DNA of 64,000 bases from JAFDZW01 sp964404255 (GCA_964404255.1 CAYOJJ010000016.1:12725-76724); one strand, 5' to 3'; counted from the stretch's first letter, positions 32,722 through 43,280 are shown. Notes: generated by a model from the sequence alone, not told the origin. Made by a program: numbers and translations.

Positions 32722-34023
32722 ATGAAAATTTTTGGATTTACGATAAGCAAGGCGGAGCGCGCCGCACTCTCCGCGTATGGTATCAACTCTCCCGGCGAGC
32801 TAAACGAGTTAGTAGAACTGGTAAAAAGTTATGAGTGGGTTCGTAACATACTGGTTAGCGAACATGGTTGCGCTATGCCAAGCGTCGATCCATTCCAATT
32901 GTCCGCGCTTTTTGATTCTAACGGCTATCATTCGAATGCTATTTATTGGAAACAGGTAGCAACGGTAGGTCAGGGTTATGAGTGTTCGGATGCCTTACAC
33001 GCGGCAATCGATGAAGCCAACGAAAACGAATCGTTTCAGGAAATACTAAACAAGTTCTCACTGGATCTCGAAACCTACGGCTCCGCCTACATTGAACCGG
33101 TACTTATTCCGGGAGCCGCGTACTTTTATAACTCTCCCGCACTGCTAACGAGAGTTAAACCACCAGTTGATAATAATAATAGTGCCGAAGAATCGTTTGT
33201 TCAATTTGTCTATAAGAAAGGGTACGGCGTTGCTTCGCGGGAATTCGACAAATTTAAGCGGGGCCTTCGCACCGGTATCAGGCAATTAAAACTTCCATCC
33301 CCGAACGCCGATCCGTGGTACGGTAAACCGGAATACCTATCCGCTCAAAAAGTCCTTACTCTTAATTTCTCTATCCTTACCCTTGCGGATAAGTGGTTTA
33401 GTAATTCCATGATGCTCGACAAACTCTTTGTGCTCGAAGGCGGGAGTAAACTTACGTCCGAGCAGAAACGAGAAATGACCGGGTTTATGAAACGCAACCT
33501 AAAAGGCTTAGAAAATGCCGCAAAGAGTTTAGTACTGGAGCTACAGCGCGGAGCAAAGTTGAACGTACAGGATATGAACGGCTCGATTAAAGAGGCTCCG
33601 TACATCGAACTGCGAAAAGAAAACCGAGACGAAATAGCTTCGGCGCACCGTGTACCCCCGCGCTTGCTTGCGATTATGATTGCCGGTCAAATCGGGGCCG
33701 GTTCCGAAGTAGAAGGTCAGCTAAAGATTTTTAAGATAGGATTTGTCGACGCCCGACAACGAATGATAGAACGGTTCTTTCAAAAACTCTTTGCCGATAT
33801 GGGATTACCGGATGCAAAAAGTTTTAAGCTAACCCCGATGGATATTACGGCGGGAAGTATCGACGCTCAAGTCCTCTCACTACTGACCGGCGGTGCTCCG
33901 ATCCTCACACCAGCCGAAGCACGCGAAGACTGGTTCACGGAAAAAGGAGTCTTCACCGCAAAAGGAGCTACGCTCCTTACTCAATACCTCGCATTGCTCT
34001 CGAAAGCAATGGATAAATTATAA
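32722..34023 (+). CDS. Phage portal protein (PBSX/P2-like)
   Basis: A 433-aa protein. The ATG at 32722 (MKIFGFTISKAERAAL) is used; the earlier in-frame start at 32671 lies inside the previous gene. Portal signatures include FSLDLETYGSAYIEPVLIP, LNFSILTLADKWFSNSMMLDKLFVLEGG, IKEAPYIELRKENRDEIASAHRVPPRLLAIM and a C-terminal FFQKLFADMGLP helix. It forms the DNA entry ring of the head, and its placement directly before the terminase genes confirms this. It differs in sequence from the solitary portal at 6603-8132. Confidence 0.85.
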   Translation: MKIFGFTISKAERAALSAYGINSPGELNELVELVKSYEWVRNILVSEHGCAMPSVDPFQLSALFDSNGYHSNAIYWKQVATVGQGYECSDALHAAIDEANENESFQEILNKFSLDLETYGSAYIEPVLIPGAAYFYNSPALLTRVKPPVDNNNSAEESFVQFVYKKGYGVASREFDKFKRGLRTGIRQLKLPSPNADPWYGKPEYLSAQKVLTLNFSILTLADKWFSNSMMLDKLFVLEGGSKLTSEQKREMTGFMKRNLKGLENAAKSLVLELQRGAKLNVQDMNGSIKEAPYIELRKENRDEIASAHRVPPRLLAIMIAGQIGAGSEVEGQLKIFKIGFVDARQRMIERFFQKLFADMGLPDAKSFKLTPMDITAGSIDAQVLSLLTGGAPILTPAEAREDWFTEKGVFTAKGATLLTQYLALLSKAMDKL

Positions 34024-34039
34024 ACGAAAGGTACTCCAC

Positions 34040-34507
34040 ATGGCAAACAGAATCATAACTACCGAACGCCTGCGCGCGCGGCAACTCTACGTACATGGCA
34101 ATTTTCGTCCCGAAGATATTGCCGCCACCTTGCAGGTGCATACCAATACCATCCGTTCATGGATTAAAAAATACGGATGGAGAATCGAACGCGACGAAGT
34201 GCAACTATCCACGCTCGAAATGGGAAATCGCATTAAGCGTCTTACCAGAGATTTACTCGACGACTTCGACGAGAAACAGCAACGGGGTGAACTCATAAGC
34301 GATACACTGGTCACCCGCCTTGAAAAATTATCGCGTACCATGATGAAATTCTACGGCGACTACGATCTGCGAGGCTCGGTCATTATCGCAATGGATTACT
34401 TTACAAAATTTCTCTCGGCAACCGGCGATACGACCGCTCTTAAAATCGTAAACTCCCACCTCGAAGCCTTTTATAATAGCTTAAGGAGTAACCATGACTT
34501 ACTCTAA
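34040..34507 (+). CDS. Terminase small subunit
   Basis: A 155-aa protein starting at ATG 34040. Residues ~5-45 form a homeodomain-like helix-turn-helix (RLRARQLYVHGNFRPEDIAATLQVHTNTIRSWIKKYGWR), typical of small terminases. A helical oligomerisation region follows (LTRDLLDDFDEKQQRGELISDTLVTRLEKLSRTMM). The stop overlaps the large subunit start by 14 bp. It selects phage DNA for packaging and stimulates the large subunit. Confidence 0.8.
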   Translation: MANRIITTERLRARQLYVHGNFRPEDIAATLQVHTNTIRSWIKKYGWRIERDEVQLSTLEMGNRIKRLTRDLLDDFDEKQQRGELISDTLVTRLEKLSRTMMKFYGDYDLRGSVIIAMDYFTKFLSATGDTTALKIVNSHLEAFYNSLRSNHDLL

Positions 34508-36098
34508 TAAAACATTTGGTTCGCCGTTGCCGAGACCGAGACCCCATAAGCCTACCGAACAACAGTTCATACAAGCGGCGGCAGAGCAACGCAAGCAATC
34601 TGCCGCACTCGAACTCTTTGCCGAGCAGGGTGCAAACTCAAAAGAAGAACGAATACAACGCGGCCTCGCCGATCCGTTCTTCTTTTATGCTACCTACCTT
34701 CCTCACTTTTTCGGTAACGATAAGGCGGACTGGCACGACGAATATGTCGGCGACCTGCAACTAACAGACCAGTTATTAGCGGTAACCGCACAACGCGACG
34801 GAGCTAAAAGTACGATACTCTTTGCAGAAATCGTTCGGTGGATTTGCTACCGTAAACATAAACTTATAATCTATAGGTTAGACTCACTCGAAAAAGCGGA
34901 GTTCTACACGGAACGCATACTAATAGAATTTCAACATAACCCGCGCCTTCGCCATGACTTTGGAGCACTCGTTACAAAAGACGCTTCGCGCCGGGATTTC
35001 GTCTGTTCCGATCCAAAGACACACGCAACGATTACCCGTATAGTTGCCTTCGGTGCCGGAATGTCCTTGCGCGGCTTCATTAACGAGAATACCAGACCGG
35101 ATGTAATCATTAACGAAGACTTGCAAGACCGGGACTCCGCCGAAAGCGAAAAGCGAACGAATAAAGAAATACGCCGCCTGTTGCACGATGCAAGACCGGC
35201 CCTCACGGTTACCGGATGGAAGTTTATAGTAATAGGAAATATAATCTGTAGTAACTCGCTTATGGATCGCTTGCTCGACCCGAAGCAGTACAAAGCCTTT
35301 CTTAAACGCCGCTACTCTGCCGAGTACACAGATGAGTTCGGAGTACGACATTCGACCTGGAATTCGCGCTACCCGCTTTCGCAACTCGATAAGGTTCGCT
35401 TTGAAATCGGCGACGATGCCTACGAAGTGGAATTCCTCTGCCGTACGGTTGAGGTTGGTAGTATCTTTAAGGCAAAGCGGGACATTCACCGGTGGAGTAG
35501 TCTCCCCGTTGAAATAGATTACTCGCAAGTGTTAGTACAGGTTGACCCCGCACTCTCCGGGTTCAACGATGACACTGCGCTCGGCGTACTCGTAAATTAC
35601 TTCCACGACCTTGACCGCCCGGATTATGGAACGTGGTGTGATGAAAACGGAGAGCCGTTCGGTGAAGGTACTTATACTATTCTACTGGCAGTGTATTGCC
35701 GACAGGCCGGAATCGACGAAACGATCACTGCCTCTTATGAGTACTACGAACAGTACCACGGAACGGACTTTCATATCGACGGTTCGGTGGATAAGGAAAT
35801 AGTATTCGAGCGGTTCTTCGGTGCTTATGAAGTGAAGACCGGCAAACGCCTTCCTATTATATACGATAAATTCTTAACCTCGAAGGAAGCCCGGATAAAA
35901 GCATTACAACCGTTAATGCAACGCCGCCGCGTCTTGCTTCCCCCGGGGGACTCCGAAGACGTAAAAAATCTTATTAGGCAACTTACCCGCTTCGGCAAAT
36001 CCGGCGAACGTGACGACGGCCCGGATATGCTCGCCGCCGCCGTGGAAAATCTCGATCCTGAATACGGATTAGGACGAACCGAAGTGTATATATTATAA
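34494..36098 (+). CDS. Terminase large subunit
   Basis: A 534-aa packaging motor. The ATPase part has a Walker A-like AQRDGAKST (residues 99-107) and a Walker B DVIINED (203-209). The nuclease part has VQVDPALSGFNDDTA, with the first catalytic Asp near residue 352, later acidic positions, and HIDGSVDKEIVF. Length and motif order are normal for the family. It ends the rightward late operon that starts at 30520. Confidence 0.85.
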   Translation: MTYSNKTFGSPLPRPRPHKPTEQQFIQAAAEQRKQSAALELFAEQGANSKEERIQRGLADPFFFYATYLPHFFGNDKADWHDEYVGDLQLTDQLLAVTAQRDGAKSTILFAEIVRWICYRKHKLIIYRLDSLEKAEFYTERILIEFQHNPRLRHDFGALVTKDASRRDFVCSDPKTHATITRIVAFGAGMSLRGFINENTRPDVIINEDLQDRDSAESEKRTNKEIRRLLHDARPALTVTGWKFIVIGNIICSNSLMDRLLDPKQYKAFLKRRYSAEYTDEFGVRHSTWNSRYPLSQLDKVRFEIGDDAYEVEFLCRTVEVGSIFKAKRDIHRWSSLPVEIDYSQVLVQVDPALSGFNDDTALGVLVNYFHDLDRPDYGTWCDENGEPFGEGTYTILLAVYCRQAGIDETITASYEYYEQYHGTDFHIDGSVDKEIVFERFFGAYEVKTGKRLPIIYDKFLTSKEARIKALQPLMQRRRVLLPPGDSEDVKNLIRQLTRFGKSGERDDGPDMLAAAVENLDPEYGLGRTEVYIL

Positions 36099-36136
36099 GT
36101 AGAAAAGCAGGTTAGAATGTAGCACTTATGTTTATA

Positions 36137-36364
36137 CTACTTAATCCATTCGTGCGCGCCTTCCATTACTAATAAATGTAGTTCAACCTTTAAGGCGGTG
36201 GCGATCTTAGCAAGGTTTTCAAGAGTGATATTTCCCGCTCCGCGCTCAATAGAACTAATATAAACCCTATGTAAATTTGATTTTTTACTTAAATCGCCTT
36301 GCGAAAGGCCCCGCCATTGCCGAAAGGCCCGGATGTTTCGCCCTACCATTTTCGCTATATCCAT
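36137..36364 (-). CDS. XRE-family helix-turn-helix regulator
   Basis: A 75-aa single-domain regulator: FRQWRGLSQGDLSKKSNLHRVYISSIERGAGNITLENLAKIATALKVELHLLV, a complete XRE fold with the recognition helix at SNLHRVYISSIE. It is convergent with the terminase operon and divergent from the T9SS cargo genes. The 255-bp gap upstream (36365-36619) contains a CCCTATAGGG palindrome (36488-36497) and a direct ACGAATTA repeat (36520-36536). It is a natural candidate to control the cargo genes. Confidence 0.82.
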   Translation of the reverse strand: MDIAKMVGRNIRAFRQWRGLSQGDLSKKSNLHRVYISSIERGAGNITLENLAKIATALKVELHLLVMEGAHEWIK

Positions 36365-36619
36365 AGCTGTAATAATACCGAGTGCCGGTTAAGGGCTTTT
36401 TACTTGTATTACATTTATTTATACGTATGTTTGTACTGTACTTATGGCATTGAATGGGATGGAATATATTGCTATCAATACTGTTTCCCCTATAGGGCAA
36501 AAAATTTCACCCCGTCGTCAACGAATTAACGAATTATTTAGTGTAACTATTTGCCGCTTCGGGAGTCTTTTATTAAGAACACGAAGCGATGTTGTTTTAA
36601 CTGATTACATTCTAATACA

Positions 36620-37939
36620 ATGAAAATTCATACCATCATCGCCGTGCTATTAGTGCTGTTCGTCAGTACGGTTTCCGCTCAAGAACAGCAAAAGCAAGAC
36701 CTACGGCAACAACCGCTCGATGAAAGTGGATGGAAGGCGATTTATACCCCCGCCTTTATTGCTCCAAATACTTCTCTTATGGGGATTCAATTCCCATCTA
36801 AGGATACTGGATATGTAGTATATAATAATGGAAATAGCCTTGTACTTCTAAGGTCAATTAATGCAGGTCAAACGTGGGATTCTATTTCCTCCCAACTTCC
36901 AACCGTACCTCGTTTCTATAACTCCACTCTTGGCTATGCTCTGTTAAATGATACCTGTTGGAAAACGACGGATGGGGGATTTACATGGAAATTGTATCAT
37001 GCGGTCCCGGCTCTTTTTGGACGCCCTACTTTTTTTGATAGCGATACCGGAATAACATTAGGAGTAGGTAGAAGTACCGACGGCGGCCAAACTTGGAAAA
37101 GAGTTTTGCAGAATTTTGCCTACGATTTAAACGAATCAGAACTCGGTATAGCAAGTAAAAAGGTAGCTTATGTCGTAGGCAACTATACTAAGTTTGATTT
37201 TGGCAATCCATTATCTGATGGGAGTGCTTTGGTTCTTAAGAGTACGGATGTAGGATTAACCTGGGATAGAATACGAAATAATAAGCATGATAATTTTTAT
37301 GCTTGTCAGGCTTTTGATGAACAAGTACTCTATGCTTTTAGTCAATACGGAAATTTTTATCGTTCTACAAATGGGAGTGTGAATTGGGATTCGATATTTT
37401 TAGTTGATTCAAAAACAAAAGGACTAACAGGAATGTCCTTTATTGATAAGGGGCACGGTGTTTTAGTCGGATGGGGCGAAGCAAATCATGTCCCTTCTTC
37501 ATTTGTTTTCTACACAAATGATTCGGGTAAAACTTGGCAACCACAGCCGTTTCCCTCAATTGCAGAGCGGCTTTATTGGGTTGCGATGCTAAATGATAGT
37601 ATTGTATATGCTGCCGGAGAAAAAAGTCTCTATAGAACTACAACCGCCGGTAAGCCTTCAACGGTACATCAACATACAATAGATTTTCACGTTCAAACCT
37701 TCCCGAACCCTTCCCCGGGATTTCTCACTATACAGTATCAGTTACCTACTACTTCGAGCGTTTCATTTCGGTTCTACGACCTACAGGGACAAACCCTTTC
37801 GGTTGTAAATCCCGGGATACAGGAAGCGGGATTACATCAAATACAATACGATGGTACGTCTCTTAGTAACGGTATGTACTTCTTTCAACTAAGTACGCCA
37901 GTCGATTCTTATACCGGTCAGTTCTCAATTCTAAAATAA
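36620..37939 (+). CDS. Prophage-borne T9SS-secreted Asp-box (sialidase-like propeller) protein
   Basis: A 439-aa protein with a signal peptide MKIHTIIAVLLVLFVSTVSAQ. Six Asp-box-type repeats occur at regular spacing: NAGQTWDS, DGGFTWKL, DGGQTWKR, DVGLTWDR, NGSVNWDS and DSGKTWQP. This indicates a sialidase/YCF48-like beta-propeller. The last ~75 residues (TFPNPSPGFLTIQYQLPTTSSVSFRFYDLQGQ ... GMYFFQLSTPVDSYTGQFSILK) are a T9SS type A sorting domain. Its tail is unrelated in DNA to the host array cassette. Likely role: glycan or surface binding on the lysogen exterior. Asp boxes alone do not prove enzyme activity. Confidence 0.82.
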   Translation: MKIHTIIAVLLVLFVSTVSAQEQQKQDLRQQPLDESGWKAIYTPAFIAPNTSLMGIQFPSKDTGYVVYNNGNSLVLLRSINAGQTWDSISSQLPTVPRFYNSTLGYALLNDTCWKTTDGGFTWKLYHAVPALFGRPTFFDSDTGITLGVGRSTDGGQTWKRVLQNFAYDLNESELGIASKKVAYVVGNYTKFDFGNPLSDGSALVLKSTDVGLTWDRIRNNKHDNFYACQAFDEQVLYAFSQYGNFYRSTNGSVNWDSIFLVDSKTKGLTGMSFIDKGHGVLVGWGEANHVPSSFVFYTNDSGKTWQPQPFPSIAERLYWVAMLNDSIVYAAGEKSLYRTTTAGKPSTVHQHTIDFHVQTFPNPSPGFLTIQYQLPTTSSVSFRFYDLQGQTLSVVNPGIQEAGLHQIQYDGTSLSNGMYFFQLSTPVDSYTGQFSILK

Positions 37940-37952
37940 GGAGCCACGTCTT

Positions 37953-40900
37953 ATGAAAAATTTTATAACGGCTTGCCGCTACGCGGTAGCATTACTTATA
38001 CTTTCTATTCTTTGTATTTTTTCCTCTGTTCGTGCTCAAATGATCGTCGAGGACGGATGGGAAATCCATGACTCCATCCATTGTGGTACGTTCGGAATGT
38101 ATGGAATGGGGATGTATGCACCGGGCGAGTATGGCTTTAGCGATACCGGCCAAGTAAAGAAACAGATGGATTCGCTCGGCGTCAACTGGGGTAATGAATG
38201 GGATCATGTACCGCCTAAGGTAGATTATGGTAACCACGTGTACGGCGGTACTGCGAGAGGAATCGACGGCGTGTTTCCCGATCTTACACAACTCTGCAAA
38301 TACAAATGTCTTGAGTGGTTTGCACTACCATTCCGTATCCCTGACCGATTTTATCCGGGCCTATTCTGGCAATATCATGCAAAAAATGTACATGATACCG
38401 GGGATGTTCATAATAATACGTACGATGAAAACGATATTTCTCCCTATACCGAGTTCGCAAAAGTCCCGGCGTTTGTTACGGATACGTTTACGACATCGTT
38501 ACATGGTTCTCCTTCGCTTGTACATTACGGCGATGAAGGCCGTGTGATTCTTGGAATGAGTGACAACCGCGATCCGCGAAGAATGCTTAAGTACCAGATT
38601 AATGCGTTCTTTGCACCCGTACCGGGTACAACTCGGTATAAGAGGGACACAGCACAACAAAGCCACCCGGACACCGCAAAGACATTTTCAGTAACGTTGG
38701 TTTTTAATGCCGATACCAAAACGGCAAACATAGATACAACACTTGCAAATCATAGACCTACAGATAGTTTACCGTTAATACGATTACAAGTATTATATAA
38801 AGATAGCACTCAGCCTACTTTCCCATTAACACCATTCAAAACGGCAACACAACCCTCGAATGCCGGGTGGTGGAAAATAATAGATACAACTATTACAAAA
38901 GCAATTTATGATAAGCTCGACGATGACTGGCACTATGCCGATGAAATGGAAAGCGGTACTGCCGCTCATTCGTGGAAATTCAAACAGTTGCATATAATCT
39001 TGACAGATATTCCTGCACACTTAAGAAAGTATTTAGATGAGTCTCGGAAACTATATACACCTTCACTACAAGATAGTGGCTATTTAGAATTTGGAACTGA
39101 AAACGACCATAATCCTGATGAAACTCCGGCTGCAATAACTACTTTCTCAAATCCTGATAACTTAATTGAGAATAACACCCCACCTTTACAAGCAAGGCAT
39201 TTAATAGAGACTCGTGTTCTCTCAACCTATCGTACAACAGTACGAGTACGTTCACTAACCTATCAGGATACGATAACCGATAAATTCTTATACAGGAAAA
39301 TTGACCCGCTTACCGGCAAATCTCATTCGTGCGAACCGAACGGAAAGTTCGGCGGCTTCGATAGCGTAGTAGCGGCAACAGCGTCGGATTGGTCGGACTC
39401 GGTTGACAACAAACGTTACGGGGTTCACTGGCAGGATACAAGATGGGAAACACACCGGTATGCGTATCCTATGATTGCTTATGTCGATTATATTGGTACG
39501 CCGTATAAGCTGTATTCTCATTGGCACGAACAGGACGACGGCGGTCATAGCTTATACTTCCGCCGCGACCGTTTGAGTTTTGACGATGTACCGCCTTCAA
39601 TGTTTGAGAACGAAGGTCAAATGTTTACCGGCCCTAACCTTTGCCCCGGCGATTATGTAGGACTCAGAACCCGAGGCATAACCGGTTCATGGCCGAGCGC
39701 AAAAGATACTTCGATCAATGGCTTAGTATTTACCCGCCGCAACGGTGCAACGGATTTCACTTCGTATAAGGCTTACGATTCCATCTATAATGGTCATTGG
39801 TACTATTCCCATTTTATAAGAAAGTCCGTTCATGTAGCACACGACCATCCGGCAAATAAGCGTTCTGCCATTGAAGCAAATATGCAAACGTGGGGAGCGT
39901 TTACCGATAGTGTGGTTTGGGATGCTACTAATTCCAAATGGGATTTCTTTTCTCATAAGTCCCATTGGGATATTAAAATGGCCTTCCCGGAAGAAATTGT
40001 AGGCACTACCCTTGCTTTCTTAGCGGATGGAATTACAGCCTTTAATAATCCACAAATTTTCTATCCGGGGTATATTGATGGCGGAATCCCCGGGGCGTTA
40101 GCAGTACAGCACTGGACGTTCGTGCCACCGGACACTACTCACGGACAATTAGTAACGTGGGTGCATGATTACAATTATGGAAAAATTCGAGGTCCGTGGT
40201 TTGCCAATTCAGCCGGTCACTACCTATGGACAAATACCGGTTCACTTCATAACAACGATAATACCACGCCGCTCGGCAATATGTATCTCGGTTTTTCGAA
40301 TACCTTTCTTGCTACCAAACGGGTAATGGAACGGATAAACCAGATATACGGCTCGAAGAACGGCAATAAATATCCGCTTACGCGAATGACCTGGCTCGAT
40401 GCGTATTCAAATAATTTAGCGTCTAACGATACCTTAAATAAATTCTTTACCGTTGACGATAGTATTTCGAAGGCGAAGGCTTATCTAAAAGTCAGCAAAA
40501 CGCAAATGGTAAAACTACAATCGAGGGACACGAAACGCGGGTTCATCGATTCTACGGCCATTGATTCTGCGTGGCGGACTATGGCAGAGGTCGGGTTATT
40601 TAAAGATAGTATTTCGCCTTCAGTGGTAAACTACGCGGCACTGGTAGTTAATACACGCTTGTACCCCTCGCTTCAAGATGCCGATGATGCCGGGTATTAT
40701 AATGCTCCGTTTAACAGTGCGGATTCCAGTAGGAGTATTGGAATCTATGGGGACATCGATACCAGAAAAGTATTCTTCAAAATAGATACGTCGAAATTCC
40801 CGGCTTCGTTTAGAAGTAATTATTATGTAGTACGCGACACGTGGCACCCCGACACTACGTGGCTTGTCAAATCGGATTCCGAGTTTGCGGTATATCTAAA

Positions 40901-43280
40901 ACCCGGCGAAGGAAAGTTCTTATACTTTGAAAAAGGGATTTCTATACAAGCGGCAAAAGGAGCCGGGTCAACTCCGGCAGAATTCGCTTTCAATAATGGT
41001 CGTCGTGTTGCCGAGCGTATGAAAGGAACCCGCGATGTTATAACTTATACACGCGGCGGAAAATTATATGTCAGTACGCCGCTTCGTGGAAAGTTTGTAC
41101 CGGGATTGAATCAAACTTCGGATGAGGATAACATTTCGACCGGCGTGGAGACAATGATTTCGGATAGTATTAGCGGAGCTTGTCATCGCCCGTCTATTTG
41201 TGTTGCCCGAAATGACACGGCGGTAGCAATAGCGTTTTGGAAATGGCCGTCTCAATTATGGGTAGCTTATCAGACCCGCCCCGATAGCGGTTGGCATACG
41301 GTAATGAGTAACGATACACTTTCTCTATTCGATACCACGGCAGACTTTTCCGGTGTAACGCCGGTGTGTGCTCCGCTTAATGATAGCGTTTGGGTAGTAG
41401 CAGCATCGTATCAGGGCGATTTGACCGCGTTCCCAAAAAAGGCGGCGGGCATTGTAACCCGGCGATTCAAACTGGCAAAGAAAACGGGAGGGTACGACCT
41501 TGTATTTATCAATAATCCGAGTACTCCTACCTACCTGACATCGGATACAGGAAGGGCGTTCTTTCCTACGCTTACTTCGCGGCCTATAGCCGATTCGTTA
41601 TTCCCGATGAGACTGGCATGGCAACAGAGCGGAGACATTCATTACGAACGGTTCAAATGGAATGCTACCAATACAGCTAACGGGCCTGTTATTAATGGAG
41701 CCACCGTTATTTCGAGAGGCTTGCCAACCTTATGTACGAATAGACATCCTTCTATTGCTACTATAGGCTTTGATAACCAAAGCCGGGGTACGTTGGCGAG
41801 ACTGGATACGGTAATACTGCCGCCGGTTGACCCGGTAGTATTGATAGATTATGTCGCATGGGAAGCCGTGCTTATTGATTCGCCTAAAATTACTACTCAC
41901 GGGCAATGGTGGCCGGTAATGAGAACAAGCCAACAGCCGGTCAATAAGGCAAATCCGATGGTTTGGCAACGTTCGTTCCAAATCTTTAAGCCGGATACCA
42001 CGAGCGACGGATTCCGTTTCCCGGTGGTATCGTCGGAGAATACCGCTTTAACTACCTTCATTGCTCCAATAACCGGAGTCATTTCTACTCATCCGATTAA
42101 AATCGGAAAGCCGCAGAAAATTACCAACTTCGGATATAAAAATGCAGTGCAACTGGCATGGCAAAATTATTCCAGTGAACGGCTTGAACTGGCAATGAAC
42201 TATAGTGCGGCTTGGTATAAAGGCGGGTTGCTCGAACGAGGTCTTATTCCATCGTTAGCACAAACGACCGATAGTATTTCGCACTACGGATTTGCTCCAC
42301 GTTCCATTGTATTTATTAACGATTCGTTCAATACCGATCTTACTCATAGCAATCATGTTCGCGTAACGAACGGATGGTCGCCGTGGATAGATACGACCAC
42401 CCTTATGGGGACAACCTTACGCTTCGTTATTTTCGATTCAACGCACCAGTGCCCCTTACCTCACAGTATCGTTGGCTCTCTCGACAACAATTCGTTGATC
42501 GCTCCGATCGGCGGCGGGCCGAGCACCGGTATCTACTGGTTACCGGTTGACTTTACGGATGGTTCGGTGTTGCCGGAAGGCTGGCCCGTAGGAATGCCGA
42601 AAAGTCCGTCGGATATGTCGTCGACGAACTTCCCCCTTAACTACGACGATCAAATAACCCTGAGTCGTCAGATGGAAATAGATGACACCGCACAACTCAG
42701 GCTGCTACTTAATAGTGCAACCGATACCGTTTCTATTGCTTATACGCTTCGGCGTTCGGTCGATTCCACGGTCATTGCAACGATTGAAAAGAGTATCATT
42801 ACAAAAGATACTATTATCGGTCCCGGCTATGGCCTCGTTAATCCTACCGTTGTCTATTATCATTATACCGGCTCAACGGATACCGGGTTTATTTCGATTG
42901 ATCTGGCACACACCGAAGGAGACCTTTTAGACCGAACGGCTATCGTTCTTAACGACGGCGATAATCTACCGCTCTCTTCGTATAAGAAGGCGGCACCCCC
43001 GAAGGTTACGGCAACACCGAAAGAACTTTCTGTTGCGGTCATACCGAACCCGTTCCATAGTAGTACTCAAATAACGATTGAACCGGTGGAAAATCTACCG
43101 CTCACTGTAGCCTTGTACGATGAACTTGGCCGCAAGGTAAGCGAACTCTTTAACGGAATCGGCGACCATGAACGGTATGAATTCACTCTGACAAACTCGC
43201 AACTTTCGGCGGGACTCTACTACCTGAGAATTCAGAATGGTACGACCATTGCAACAAAGAAAGTAGAGGTACTTAAATAA
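37953..43280 (+). CDS. Prophage-borne giant T9SS-secreted protein (1775 aa)
   Basis: The gene starts 13 bp after the Asp-box gene, with AAGGAG upstream of the ATG, so both form one operon. A signal peptide (FITACRYAVALLILSILCIFSSVRAQ) is followed by a long, aromatic-rich body (many Trp, Tyr, His and Asp-Thr-Thr turns) without a family I can name. Residues ~1050-1400 include propeller-like phrases (CVARNDTAVAIAFWKWPSQL, DIHYERFKWN). The C-terminal ~80 residues (VIPNPFHSSTQITIEPVENLPLTVALYDELGRK ... GLYYLRIQNGTTIATKKVEVLK) are a type A sorting domain. At 5.3 kb it is about 15% of the prophage, and it ends in two strong terminators. Probably an exported surface protein or effector of the lysogen. 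Confidence 0.8.
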   Translation: MKNFITACRYAVALLILSILCIFSSVRAQMIVEDGWEIHDSIHCGTFGMYGMGMYAPGEYGFSDTGQVKKQMDSLGVNWGNEWDHVPPKVDYGNHVYGGTARGIDGVFPDLTQLCKYKCLEWFALPFRIPDRFYPGLFWQYHAKNVHDTGDVHNNTYDENDISPYTEFAKVPAFVTDTFTTSLHGSPSLVHYGDEGRVILGMSDNRDPRRMLKYQINAFFAPVPGTTRYKRDTAQQSHPDTAKTFSVTLVFNADTKTANIDTTLANHRPTDSLPLIRLQVLYKDSTQPTFPLTPFKTATQPSNAGWWKIIDTTITKAIYDKLDDDWHYADEMESGTAAHSWKFKQLHIILTDIPAHLRKYLDESRKLYTPSLQDSGYLEFGTENDHNPDETPAAITTFSNPDNLIENNTPPLQARHLIETRVLSTYRTTVRVRSLTYQDTITDKFLYRKIDPLTGKSHSCEPNGKFGGFDSVVAATASDWSDSVDNKRYGVHWQDTRWETHRYAYPMIAYVDYIGTPYKLYSHWHEQDDGGHSLYFRRDRLSFDDVPPSMFENEGQMFTGPNLCPGDYVGLRTRGITGSWPSAKDTSINGLVFTRRNGATDFTSYKAYDSIYNGHWYYSHFIRKSVHVAHDHPANKRSAIEANMQTWGAFTDSVVWDATNSKWDFFSHKSHWDIKMAFPEEIVGTTLAFLADGITAFNNPQIFYPGYIDGGIPGALAVQHWTFVPPDTTHGQLVTWVHDYNYGKIRGPWFANSAGHYLWTNTGSLHNNDNTTPLGNMYLGFSNTFLATKRVMERINQIYGSKNGNKYPLTRMTWLDAYSNNLASNDTLNKFFTVDDSISKAKAYLKVSKTQMVKLQSRDTKRGFIDSTAIDSAWRTMAEVGLFKDSISPSVVNYAALVVNTRLYPSLQDADDAGYYNAPFNSADSSRSIGIYGDIDTRKVFFKIDTSKFPASFRSNYYVVRDTWHPDTTWLVKSDSEFAVYLKPGEGKFLYFEKGISIQAAKGAGSTPAEFAFNNGRRVAERMKGTRDVITYTRGGKLYVSTPLRGKFVPGLNQTSDEDNISTGVETMISDSISGACHRPSICVARNDTAVAIAFWKWPSQLWVAYQTRPDSGWHTVMSNDTLSLFDTTADFSGVTPVCAPLNDSVWVVAASYQGDLTAFPKKAAGIVTRRFKLAKKTGGYDLVFINNPSTPTYLTSDTGRAFFPTLTSRPIADSLFPMRLAWQQSGDIHYERFKWNATNTANGPVINGATVISRGLPTLCTNRHPSIATIGFDNQSRGTLARLDTVILPPVDPVVLIDYVAWEAVLIDSPKITTHGQWWPVMRTSQQPVNKANPMVWQRSFQIFKPDTTSDGFRFPVVSSENTALTTFIAPITGVISTHPIKIGKPQKITNFGYKNAVQLAWQNYSSERLELAMNYSAAWYKGGLLERGLIPSLAQTTDSISHYGFAPRSIVFINDSFNTDLTHSNHVRVTNGWSPWIDTTTLMGTTLRFVIFDSTHQCPLPHSIVGSLDNNSLIAPIGGGPSTGIYWLPVDFTDGSVLPEGWPVGMPKSPSDMSSTNFPLNYDDQITLSRQMEIDDTAQLRLLLNSATDTVSIAYTLRRSVDSTVIATIEKSIITKDTIIGPGYGLVNPTVVYYHYTGSTDTGFISIDLAHTEGDLLDRTAIVLNDGDNLPLSSYKKAAPPKVTATPKELSVAVIPNPFHSSTQITIEPVENLPLTVALYDELGRKVSELFNGIGDHERYEFTLTNSQLSAGLYYLRIQNGTTIATKKVEVLK

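Noticed and set aside
34920..35528. 202-aa minus-strand frame inside the large terminase gene
   Set aside because: Antisense to conserved ATPase and nuclease motifs; no family features.
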